DNA from: Nematostella vectensis
Lineage: Eukaryota > Cnidaria > Anthozoa > Actiniaria > Edwardsiidae
NCBI RefSeq assembly: GCF_932526225.1
Contig: NC_064046.1
Coordinates: forward strand, 9,389,719 to 9,453,718
Direction: 5' to 3'
Length of the DNA stretch: 64,000 nt
Below are positions 1 to 11,800 of the stretch, piece after piece. Under the pieces are notes generated by a model. It was given only the letters and a program-made list of their open reading frames with translations. It made no database searches and was not told the DNA's origin. The position numbers and the translations under genes were made by a program. Position 1 is the first letter of the stretch. Every line of letters starts with the position of its first letter.

Positions 1-2816
1 AGAATGACAACGCGCCGTTCTTCACCATGATTTCTACGCTTGGTCGAGTTAACAGTAACTCGCGCGCCGGTGCTACCGCGTTCCAGCTCCAAGCGCGTGA
101 TCTGGACTCGGGTTCCAATGGATTGATCGGGTTCCAACTCGAAAATATACCAACACTCTTCATGATTAACCCGTTGACTCGTCAAATCGAGGTCGGACAA
201 CCCAGACTCCAGACTTCGCGTTACGGTCTGGATATCATCCCATTCGACTATGGGAAACCATCTGTCAACGGAACCAAAGCCACTGTGGATATAGAGACTG
301 TTCAGTCTCCGCCGGTGTTCAATGAATCTAGCTACACGTTTACGGTCTCTGAGCGTGCGCCCACGATGACCAAGATTGGCGATGTGACGGCAGTCAGCGT
401 GTCTGGCGCGAGACTCAGTTATACGATCATCGAAGGCAACACTGGGGATAAATTTCTGGCTAAAGATAATGGTGATATTGTACTTAACTCCTTGCTTGAC
501 TTTGAGCGAGACCAGTCTGTATTTAACCTGAAGGTCGAGGCAAAGGAGCAGATTCCTAAAGGACTATCCTCAGAAGTTGACGTCACGATTACAGTAATAA
601 ACGCCAACGACTTCCATCCATACTTTGATGATCCTGTCTATCGACTGAAAGTCCCTGAGTCACGTGGTGTTGGTGACGTCATCATGACTGTAACGGCACG
701 CGACTGCGATTGTCCTTCCGACTGTACGTGTCCGGTCGGACAGCTGAAATACTCCGTAGAGGCAGGTACCAGTTTTGACATTGATCAGACTGGGGCTATT
801 GTGGTTGCGCGGACCTTGGACTACGAGACAAGTAAAGTTCAGGTTCTTAAAGTCATGGCGTCTGACCAGGGCGAGAAAGTCTTTACGGCTGTTACTTTTG
901 TCGTCGTAACGCTGGAAGACACAAATGATAACGCTCCCGTGTTTAAGAGAAATGATTATTTATTCCGTATGACTGCGGATGCCTCGACGGGAAGTATGAT
1001 AGGCGCAGTGATCGCTCGGGATCAGGATCAGGATGATATAGAAAAGGTCAGATATAGCGTCGTCTCTGGAACAGAGTTTAATGTCAATACCGAGACAGGC
1101 GTTCTTACAGTCGCTAAGGATCTATCGACGGGTGCAAAGTCTGAATACTCGATGGAGATTCGTGCGACGGACTCCACCAAGTCAAACGATGCGCGCGTTC
1201 GCGTCAACGTGGAATACAAGAACATGTACCGCCCCGAGTTTACAAAATGCGGTAAAGCCACTATTCAGGAAAACCTTCTCAAAGGACAGCTCATCGCCAC
1301 CGTCACAGCAACAGACAGGGATCAGGGACGGAATGGAGAGGTCGAATATAAGATTGTACCTGTGGGAGGTCAGGACTTCTTCACTATAAATAACAAAACT
1401 GGGGAAGTGATAACAACGAGTAGCTTGGACCGGGAGACTAAGGCGACCTACACAGTCATCATAACAGCAGAGGATGGTGGCCACGGCAAGGATCCAGCAG
1501 AAAGGCTCATGTCATACTGTTTCCTCGAGGTAGAAGTTCAGGATGTCAATGATAACTACCCATCATTCATTACCAGGGCTTACTTGGGTAGTATTCAGAA
1601 CACAAAGCCTATAGGGACAAGCGTGCTGACCGTATCGGCGACTGACCCTGACGCCGGAGATAACGCGAAAATTACTTACGCCTTTAAGTCCCCTAATGAT
1701 AAGTTTGAGATTGACTCCACAAGTGGTGATATTAGGACCAAGGTCGCACTCACGGGGACAAAAGACGTGAACGAAAAAATGACTGTTGTCGCGTCGAACA
1801 CTGAGGCAATTCAAGGAGGCGACGCAAATAACCGCGACCGCGAAACGGAAGTCACGATCTACATAACGGACTTAGCACCTCCCGTGTGCGATAAAAATCT
1901 TTTCACTGCCAGGATCTTAGAGTCGCTAAGTGTAAACTCTGATGTCCTCAAGGTTTCCGCACAGGCGCCGGGTGGGAAGTCTATTGTGTACAGTCCTGTG
2001 AAAGCTAACGCGGATATTGATGAGAAATTCAGTGTGGAAACTAATGGGCAAATCAAGACAGCTTCCCAGCTTGACTATGAGCAGCTTTCCCCGGGAGATA
2101 AAACTTTTAAGCTTCAGGTGCGCGCGCAGGAGGAAAATACTAACTTGTACTCCACGTGCAGTGTTGCGATAACCTTGGAGGATGTGAATGACGATAAGCC
2201 TACATTTGATCTTGGAAATTATGACGCCAGAGTACGTGAGAACGCGCCAATCGGAACCACTGTTATTACCATCAAGGCGACCGATCGTGACACAGGCGAC
2301 GCTGGAGTTGTCACGTATTTCCTGAAAGCTGGCAGCGATGAGCATTTCGCGATTGATGTGAACTCTGGGACTTTAACCACGAAGAAGTCATTTGACAGGG
2401 AAGGCCAGAGTTTATTTAGCGTTATTGTCATAGCAAGGGACAAAGGTAACAACCCTGGCGCGCTGTCTGAGGAAGTCGCCGTGAAGGTACTAGTTGTGGA
2501 CGAGAACGATAGCCCACCGCAATTTGATCAGGCCGAGTTCCAGACAAGTGTGTCCGAAAGTGCAACCATCGGGACATCGATACTTGAAGTGGTAGCTACT
2601 GACCAAGACATCGGAGATAATGCCAAACTCGAGTATTTCATCTCGGGAGGCGACGGCAGGTTTTGGTTCGCGGTGCAGACTATAAGCAAGTCTGGACGGA
2701 CGTATGGTGAGGTGCAGGTTGACGCAAGATTGGATTTTGAGACCAAGAGCAGTTACACTATTGATGTGACGGCTACTGATGGACGGTTTAGTGCCACAAC
2801 TCGCGTTCTTATAACG
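1..2816 (+). CDS. Cadherin copy 1, EC-repeat exon (5' end outside window)
   Basis: A single large exon encodes about nine cadherin (EC) repeats. Repeat ends are marked by NDNAPFF, SPPVF, NANDFHPYF, TNDNAPVF, MYRPEF, VNDNYPSF, LAPPVC, VNDDKPTF and ENDSPPQF. Several linkers (QSPPVF, NMYRPEF, DLAPPVC) lack the calcium-binding DxNDN motif, which in large cadherins suggests flexible, calcium-free joints. A CxCxxxCxC cluster lies around bases 705-735. The donor is ACG|GTGAGA at 2816/2817, phase 0. The frame is open to base 3, so the exon continues to the left. It is almost identical to the inverted copy at 58089-60905. Confidence 0.93.
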
Positions 2817-5800
2817 GTGAGATTTTGTGAATTTATTATATAGAACATCCTTGTGCTAGATAAGTTTAAATACTCTCATTTTTCTTATGTATGAGTGCCC
2901 TTAAGCCTGGTTTCCATATAGTCGTAAGGAGTGTTTGCTCCTCGAGGTGAATCACCGATGGTGATCGGTAATTATTATTATTATTTTTTTGCAGACGAAT
3001 ATTACGACCCTTACGACTGTTACGACTATATGAAAACTAGGCTTTATCCTCATCGGGTCAAATAGTGATATTAGACAATGCATTTTTTACAGCCTATTTT
3101 TCTAAATATCTTATTGTGCCCATATTTTTTGTCCATATTTTTTTTTGTTATTGACCACCTCCTCACCTTGGTTGTCTAATGGTTTCTTCTCTTTGTTTAG
3201 AATAGCCACCGATAATGTCCAAACGATCTCTCAATTTGTTTCCCATTTTTACCTTAACAGATCACTGACGCGAACGACATTGTCCCTATGTTCATGACTC
3301 TAACCACGCCTACCCTCCTATCCCCAATATATACCGGACGCGTGTCCGAGATGACTGGATCGGGTGTCGAAGTACTCAAGGTGTATGCAGTCGACACAGA
3401 CAGCCCCAACATCCAATACACTCTAGAGGGCAGCTCCAGCTATTTCACCATCGCTGCACGCCAAGAAGGTGGCAAGTTTGTGGGCATTATATCGACGGGT
3501 TCCCAGCCATTAGACAGAGAGGCTACACCCATATTCTCTTTCAACGTGCTCGCTAAAGATGGCGTTCACACGGGTTCTGCCTACATTGAGATCAACGTAA
3601 CTGATATTAACGATAACCAGCCACGATTTCCAAATTCATTATATGTGGGATACGTGGAGGAGAATAAAGCAGCAGGTACAAGCGTCATGTACGTGCAAGC
3701 CCATGATGACGATGATCCGTATCTGGGAGGCAACGCCGAGATTAGGTACACTTTGACGGATAACGCAGGAGGGAAATTCAAGATCGACGCCAATACTGCG
3801 CTTGTGACCACAGAGGAGATACTAGACCGAGAGACGTCTCCCAATTCGTTCACTATCACGGTCCTGGCGACAGACCAAGGCGCAAACAAACTTAGCACGA
3901 CAAAAGTCGCTACTATTTACGTGACCGATGCGAACGATCATGCCCCTGTTTTCACTAAAAGAATCTTCAGGGGTACTGTGTCAGAGGATGTAAGACCAGG
4001 GTACGTAGTGACTTCAGTTTCCGCGACTGATACCGATACTGGCCCTAATGCCGAGTTAGAATTCGTCGTAACACATGGAAACGAACCCGCTGCTTTCTAC
4101 GTGGACCCAAGCAAGGGTACAGTCCACGTATCCGGCATATTGAACTACACACTAAGGAAGTCTTATAACTTGACGGTGACAGTGTCTGATCGTGGTATGC
4201 CTGTTCTAAGTGACAACAGCCCTGCTTATGTACTCATAACAATCACAGATGCAAACGATAACGCACCCATATTCATTCCAAACCAGTATAACAAGACTGT
4301 AGCGGAGGATCTTGCAGTGGGATCACCGGTTGTCGTGGTAACCGCTGTGGACTATGATAGTGGCGATAACGCCAAGTTTGTCTTTGATATTACGGGAGGT
4401 AACCCCGATGACCTGTTTGAAGTCGTCCCGAATCCGGATAATTCTAGTTTGGGTATCGTGCGCACCCGGTTACCGCTTGATAGGGAGACCACACCCATCC
4501 ACCATCTTGAGATCACGGCAAAAGATACTGGAGGTTTGACTGGAAAAGCCCACGTGTGGTTGACTTTACTTGATGTCAATGATAACGGACCGTGGTTCCA
4601 ACCCCCATTCTTTGTTGGTAAAATCAAGGAGAACGTTAATGTTAAGCAGTTTGTTACGAAGGTGAGCGCCAATGATCCCGACACCAAAAACAACGGAGCT
4701 CCATTCACTTACGCTATATATAATGGAACTGTCAGTGGGAACTTCGCATTCGACATTGCAACTATAACTAATGTTACCACAGACATGAGCTCTTCTGGAA
4801 CGTTTGATCGTGAGACCATGACCACGTGGACGATTGGCATCGCTGGGACGGATAGCGGGAGGCCTGCTAAGTCGAACTTCACCTACGTCTATGTGGATGT
4901 ACAAGACGACAACGATAACGAACCTTACGATGGCAGAATGACAATCATTGTCAATTCGTACAATGGCAAGTTCCGTGGTGGACCAATCGCTAAGACGTAC
5001 TACAGAGATGCGGATTACGATGGTGATGTCAACACGTATACGCTTCAATCTCAGACAGGCGGGAATTTTTTCACCGTTGACACAACGACTGGTGAGATAT
5101 CAGCCGCTAAGGATATTCCCGTAGGTGAATACAGCCTGGTCATCAGCGTCACTGAAGTCAACACAGGAAATCCACCGAGAGCCAACGAAGTGAACTTCCC
5201 CAAGACCGTGACATCCAGAGCCACCGTAATTGTGCGTGACATTACGTCCAAGGCAGTTTCCAATAGTGTTGCTTTGCAGATTTCAGACATGCGCAAAGTG
5301 GAGTACTTCGTCGGCGATTATCATGACGTTGTAGTCGGGGAGCTGTCACGGATGTTCGGGGTTTCGTCGTCGGGTATCGAAGTGTTTAGCGTTCAGCCCT
5401 CGCCCATTAAAGTCATGGCGTTGGATGTCCAGTTTGCTGTCAAGACCGGAAGTGACGAATACACCAAGCCTTATGACGTCATCAGGGTGGTGACGGATAA
5501 CAGGGAACGCTTGACTAATCTTGGTAAGAACAAAAGTGAACAGTTTTATTAGGTCTGATTTCTACAATGCCTACGAGTAGCAACTTTTGAAATTTTTAAA
5601 CATACTTCATAGGTATTGACCAATGATAAATGCACGTTATTGTGACATTAAATAAGTTTTGTATGTTTTGCACTATGTTTGTTTTATCATGCATTATAGC
5701 TCATGAAATAAAGCCTAATATTATATTGGTCTCATTCAAGGTCTTAAGGTCACTTCCATTGGTATCGACATGTGCGCGTTGGAACGGGAACGAGTCGGCA

Positions 5801-8800
5801 AGTGCATTAACGTCGTGGAGACCTCATCCGCGTACAAAATAGCCAGCGGCGATTACGGCAAAGTCCCAGCTCCCGCCAGCTCCATAACCCTGGTCTCCAT
5901 GGATGTTGTACTTCGAGACAAATACGTAACAATAATTGAACCCGGCAAGAACTGCTCCAATGAGAACCCTTGCCTTAATGGCGGTACCTGTCATGACACT
6001 GTCCCTGCGGGCTGGAGGGTGTGTCAGTGCCCTCGTGGTTATCGTGGTCCACACTGCGAGCAGACGACGAGAACCTTTAGGGGGACATCGTACATATGGC
6101 TTCCCAAGTTGACCGCCTATGATATTCGAGAATTGTCTTTCGAGTTTACCACTGAGTTCAAGGATGGTCTGATGCTGTACCAAGGTCCTCTCAAACCAGG
6201 TACACTTGCAATAAAAATGACATCTTTGATTCCCATCTATCAGTTTCGTACTAGCTCTAAACCACCTTTTTACCTTCTACGGCCTGAAAGGTAGAAAAGG
6301 CCAGTTTTTCATAACAGCAAAGGCCCGTGAAGTAACTCCTATTTCCCTTTTGCTCTCATTATAGAATCAACCAAGTAACTGGAACGGGGAGAACTTTTTA
6401 AATTCATCTTTGAGAACAGTATCAAATTCCCTTTCCGTCTAGATTCAATTTAGATGGAAGAGCTGTAGGGTGAATCAAGAAAATTCTAAAGAAAGGGGGG
6501 CGTCTCGAAATGGGGGAGAACCCGTCGGCTTCTCACTTGGGCCCCCTTGCTCCGACCCTGGGCCCCTCTCCATTCCAAATCTCTCGATTTTCCAGGCGAC
6601 AATAACGGTGCCAATGACTTCTTGCCAGTATTTCCAAATCTCTCGATTTTCCAGGCGACAATAACGGTGCCAATGACTTCTTGCCAGTATTTCCAAATCT
6701 CTCGATTTTCCAGGCGACAATAACGGTGCCAATGACTTCTTGCCAGTATTTCCAAATCTCTCGATTTTCCAGGCGACAATAACGGTGCCAATGACTTCTT
6801 GCCAGTATTTCCAAATCTCTCGATTTTCCAGGCGACAATAACGGTACCAATGACTTCTTGCCAGTATTTCCAAATCTCTCGATTTTCCAGGCGACAATAA
6901 CGGTGCCAGTGACTTTTTGCCAGTATTTCCAAATCTCTCGATTTTCCAGGCGACAATAACGGTGCCAATGACTTCTTGCCAGTATTTCCTAATCTCTCGA
7001 TTTTCCAGGCGACAATTACGGTGCCAATGACTTCTTGCCAGTATTTCCAAATCTCTCGATTTTCCAGGCGACAATAACGGTGCCAAGGACTTCTTGCCAG
7101 TATTTCCAAATCTCTCGATTTTCCAGGCGACAATAACGGTGCCAATGACTTCTTGCCAGTATTTCTAAATCTCTCGATTTTCTAGGAGACAATAACGGTG
7201 CCAAGGACTTCTTGCCAGTATTTCCAAATCTCTCGATTTTCCAGGCGACAATAACGGTGCCAATGACTTCTTGCCAGTATTTCCAAATCTCTCGATTTTC
7301 TAGGAGACTATAACGGTGCCAATGACTTCCTGCCAGTATTTCTAAATCTCTCGATTTTCTAGGAGACAATAACGGTGCCAAGGACTTCTTGGCAGTATTC
7401 CTGGATGAAGGTCACCTTGTTGTGCGCGTCTCCTTGGGTTATGAACCGATAACCATCAACATGACCAGACGTCCCAACCTGAATGACAAGGAGTGGCATA
7501 CCGTTCAGATCATACGTGACGTCATTGATAGGAAGGTATGGCCAAAAATGACCAGGAGGGGGACAAAACGAATGACCATGGCTGAGGGGAGACTTCTGGT
7601 ATAAGTCAATATTTATGACGTTTTAATCGTCTTGTCTTTGTAGTTCATTCCCTTGAGTTTTGAGTTTCGAGACTATCTTGGGTTCAAGAATCGTTTTGAG
7701 TAATTTTACATTTCTTGTTATTTGTTAGCTCTAACTGTCTGTTTTTGTGTGTGTTTATGTTACAGATGATTCGGGTGATAATCGATCGATGCCAGAGTGC
7801 GCAGATCGTAGAAGAGAATGGGCGTGTGTTTGAGAAGAGGGACACCTGTGAGATCACGGGGCGCGTCAAGGGAAGATCTGTGTAAGTACAGTGGAACCTC
7901 GATTTTACGATTGCGGTCATTTCTCCCGGCGGAAATACAGTGAAATGTATAAGAAATTACATCGATCTAACGATATTGGATACAACAATATTCTCGATTT
8001 TATCCATTCTCCAAAACGTAATTTTGAAATCGATACAACGCTATTACTCCTGATTGAGTTTATCAGGAGATAAACTCAAGACACCACAAACGAACAATAC
8101 AGTTAATCGATTTTTTTTACTTGACAGATTTTGTTAAATACAAATTACAACCTTACAGAGAGTAACTATACAGTCTTGCAATTATACAGTTACAATTATT
8201 TTGTAAAAATTTATAATTAACTCGACCTCTCTACAACGATATTTTTAATGGGTGTTTTTTGTCATACATTGCGTTGTCAAATAACTCCAGCAGGAGGGGA
8301 ATCATTTTTATAATAATCAAAATCACTAAAAATTAATTGTTTCTAGTTTGAAAAGGATTGTTTATCTTCATCAGTAGCGCATATATACAGTGAAAAATTT
8401 CAAACGATTGGCAATGGGGCAGTGCAAAATTTTAGTTTTCCGGTTCAAGATCGCGGCTACTTGTTTATCTCTGTATTATAATATTTTGTAAACGCTCTAT
8501 CTAACTTCAGATATCTAAACGGTTTCGGTCCCCTTCAAATCGGAGGCGTTGAGACGGATCTCACATTCATCGGTATCACTACCACTGGATTTAGAGGCTG
8601 CATTCGCAATATCATCGATACCGAGAAGATGTACGACTTGCGTAATCCAATCAAAGTCGTCAACGCGCCCGAGGGATGCACCCTGGCGGGAACATGCCCC
8701 AACAACTGCAACGACAAGGGGTATTGCGAGCCTAGCCTTATGGCAGGCAAGAGCATGTGTGTGTGCGACCTCGGATATACTGGAAGAGCTTGCAACGACA

Positions 8801-11800
8801 GTAAGTGCTGCTGCTTGTGACAGAAATGGCTCGAGGGAGGTCAGGGGAGGGGTAGGGAATTAGAATAGGAAGGGGGTGATTACCCACTTAGACGCTCTTT
8901 TACCTCAACAATCTCACCCTAGCTTGCAGTGTTACTCAGTTTTCTTTCGTTCGAGTGGTTATTTGGCAAAGAGTCTGGAGGTGCGGTAAATGTTGTGGAT
9001 TTAGGTGAATTTCAACACACTTGACTTGGTCATGATCATTTGCTTTATCGTACTCTACTTTACTTTACCATTACCCTATTGCCTCCCTACGCCGCACATT
9101 GGAGTGATTGGTGGACAATCTTAAACCTCTTATCAGTGTACTGCATCTCATTTTACACCTCCCTTGTAAGCGTACGTGCGCAACTACGGTGCACATTCGA
9201 ACATAGCTACGGTATACACACAACCACTGACCGCCATTTTACGCTCCTTCAGAACGTCTATTGTCGTTAGTACGTTTAGTATATGATACCCGAAAGCGAT
9301 AGTTTCAATCATAAATTAAAAAAACTTTGCATCAAATTGATTGATCGTGTTAACGCTATTTTATAGGTCTGAAACTATTAACTTCTTTCTCTACTAGGGT
9401 CGGAAGCTAATTATTACCTGGAGAACAGCTTCTCCCAGTTCTTGCTGACCGGTATCCGTGCCAGACGAGAGCTCATCCAGCCCCCTGTTCCACTCATGAA
9501 TGAGTATTATACCCACATCAACCTGCAGGTCAAGCTGGACCCTGGCACCAAGGATTGCGTGCTCTTCCTTTCGTCTAACTCACTTGGCACAGAGTTTAAC
9601 AGACTGGACGTAAGTTGGGTGACACTTCTATTAAGCCCTATGTAACAGCGCTGGCGCAGGTGCTGGGGTGTTTTGTTGATGTTATACGATCCCCGTGCAG
9701 CAGAGCAAACTCGCTTGCTTGGCCTCAAGGGAATCTATGCGAGCTTTTTCACATCATCATCAGCCATCATTATTGTTTATTTTAGCATGTGCACTTTATC
9801 GTATGATTAGTTTTGACAAAAGTTCGTTTGTTGTTAAGAAGATGGTTAACTTTATGTGTGCATTTGGATAGAGAACGTTTCTAGATGCATCTTAGGACAT
9901 ATTAGTGACCTATTAACAGAGCTGAGGATGCCGATTTCTCACATATTTAATGAGAGATTATCTGCTCGATAGTTCGGAAGGAACCTAACCAAGTAGGAGA
10001 ATTGTCATACTGAAACTGACCATACAAACGTCTTATTGCTCCGTTCCAGGTGAAAGACCACATGTTACGCTACATCTTCCGTCTCGGGGACCGGATGAAG
10101 GTACTGAGTATCCCACAGTATAATATTTCTGACGGCAAGTACCACTCGGTGATGGTGAACCGTGAGGGCAACTACGCCGAGATGCAGATCGACTACCGTG
10201 CCAAGATGGCGGGTAAGTTCGATAACAATAACAGCAGCAGCAGGAGCAACAACAACAATTAAAGCGAAGAGAAAGTAACAACAACTCAACTAAAGCATTT
10301 ACGATATCAACAATAACAATGGCGTCAAATAAAGAAGCGTCTGCAACATAAGATCTCACTGAAGCAACGTAATAAGTGAAAACAATCTTCAGCAAAAAGG
10401 CATTTAATTCACTATTGTAATTTTCTGGTCTTCAGGCACTACAGGAGGCGTCCAAAAGCTGTTGAACATGGGTGGTGGGAGCATATTTACTGGAGGTTTG
10501 CCAAACATCACCGAAGTTCGAGTAGTAGAGGCCATCGTACAGAGTGGCGGAGACGTTATTCTTAGAACTGAGGACGGAAAGGTAAGGGGGAATTTAAGGA
10601 AGGCCCATCACGCCGCCATTTTATGCTCCCGCACAATAGCGACCAACTAAAAGAATCCATTTTCCTCGGCTAATAATTCCCAGCTGAGAAATTTTCAATC
10701 AAATTTCATTGTTAAAAAGATCAGACTTCAATCGTGGAAGGTTATTTTAAAGTTTTCTTGCTAAATGAACCGCTGCATTTTCAATTGTAAACAATAACAA
10801 AGAAGTGGATGATCGACATTCTTTAATGCCAAAGAGTGGAACAAAGTATAGTGAATCATATTATAAAATGGCCATCCTCTGCGTGAAAACGTCAACAATA
10901 ATTATTGCTTTATGGTAATTTTGTTAACTAATTTGACATTTATTATGCGCCTGCAGGTGTTGACCAGCGGCATTGGAGTAGGCGGCGGCATGTCCTTCGG
11001 CGCAGGGAGCTCCGTAACCTTGATAACCATCGGTAGTGGTGTCTTGACCCAGCGAAACATCTTGGACTCGCAGAGTCTCTTCGTCCGAGGAATTTACAAG
11101 AACGGGACGGTAAATTGAGTTTAAAACTTAGGCTCGTTACGACGTAACGACTGACAAATGCGGGCTTAATGCGGCAATCCGGAGGGCCAATGGAAACCTC
11201 AATCGACATAAGACAAAATAAAATATTAGAATTCTCCCTATTAAGCAGGTTATCCGCTCTAAATTATCAGCCAAATCCTTAAAGAAACTTCCAATACACA
11301 TTGTGGTATATTATCAATATCCTACCTCCCCTCCGGGTATCTTAACACTTTGTTATTTCTCATTCGGGTATCTGATTTCTCATCCTGCATACGGGAATCT
11401 TATTTCACATACGCGTATATTTTTTCTCATCCGGGCATCTTATTTCTCATCCGGCATACGGGTATCATATTTAACATACGCGTATATTTCTTCTCACCCG
11501 GGTATCTTATTCCTCTTACGGGTATCTTGTTTCTCATCCGGGTATCTTATTTCTCATACTGGTATCTTATTTCTCCTCCGGGTACCTTATTTCTCATCCG
11601 TTTCATCATTTCATACTATCCGGGTATGTCATTTCTCATCGAGGGACCTTCCCTTTCAGGTTTTGTATGGCTCATCCTCAAGTAGTACGTTCGGCATGAA
11701 CGTTGACGACCAAGGAATTCCATTTAAGAGCAGCGACACGAGCTCTAACGGCAACGGGGGAGTCCAAATAAGCCAAGGGAATCCAATGACTTACGGAGCA

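Noticed and set aside
27-29. ATG at 27 as start of the cadherin
   Set aside because: The frame is open upstream to the window edge with the motif NDNAPFF, and copy 2 continues through the same position; it is an internal Met.
6475-7381. Frames of 105-219 codons (-) across the 59-bp array
   Set aside because: Three-frame openness of the repeat; the strand is opposite to the gene and the peptide is just the repeated unit.
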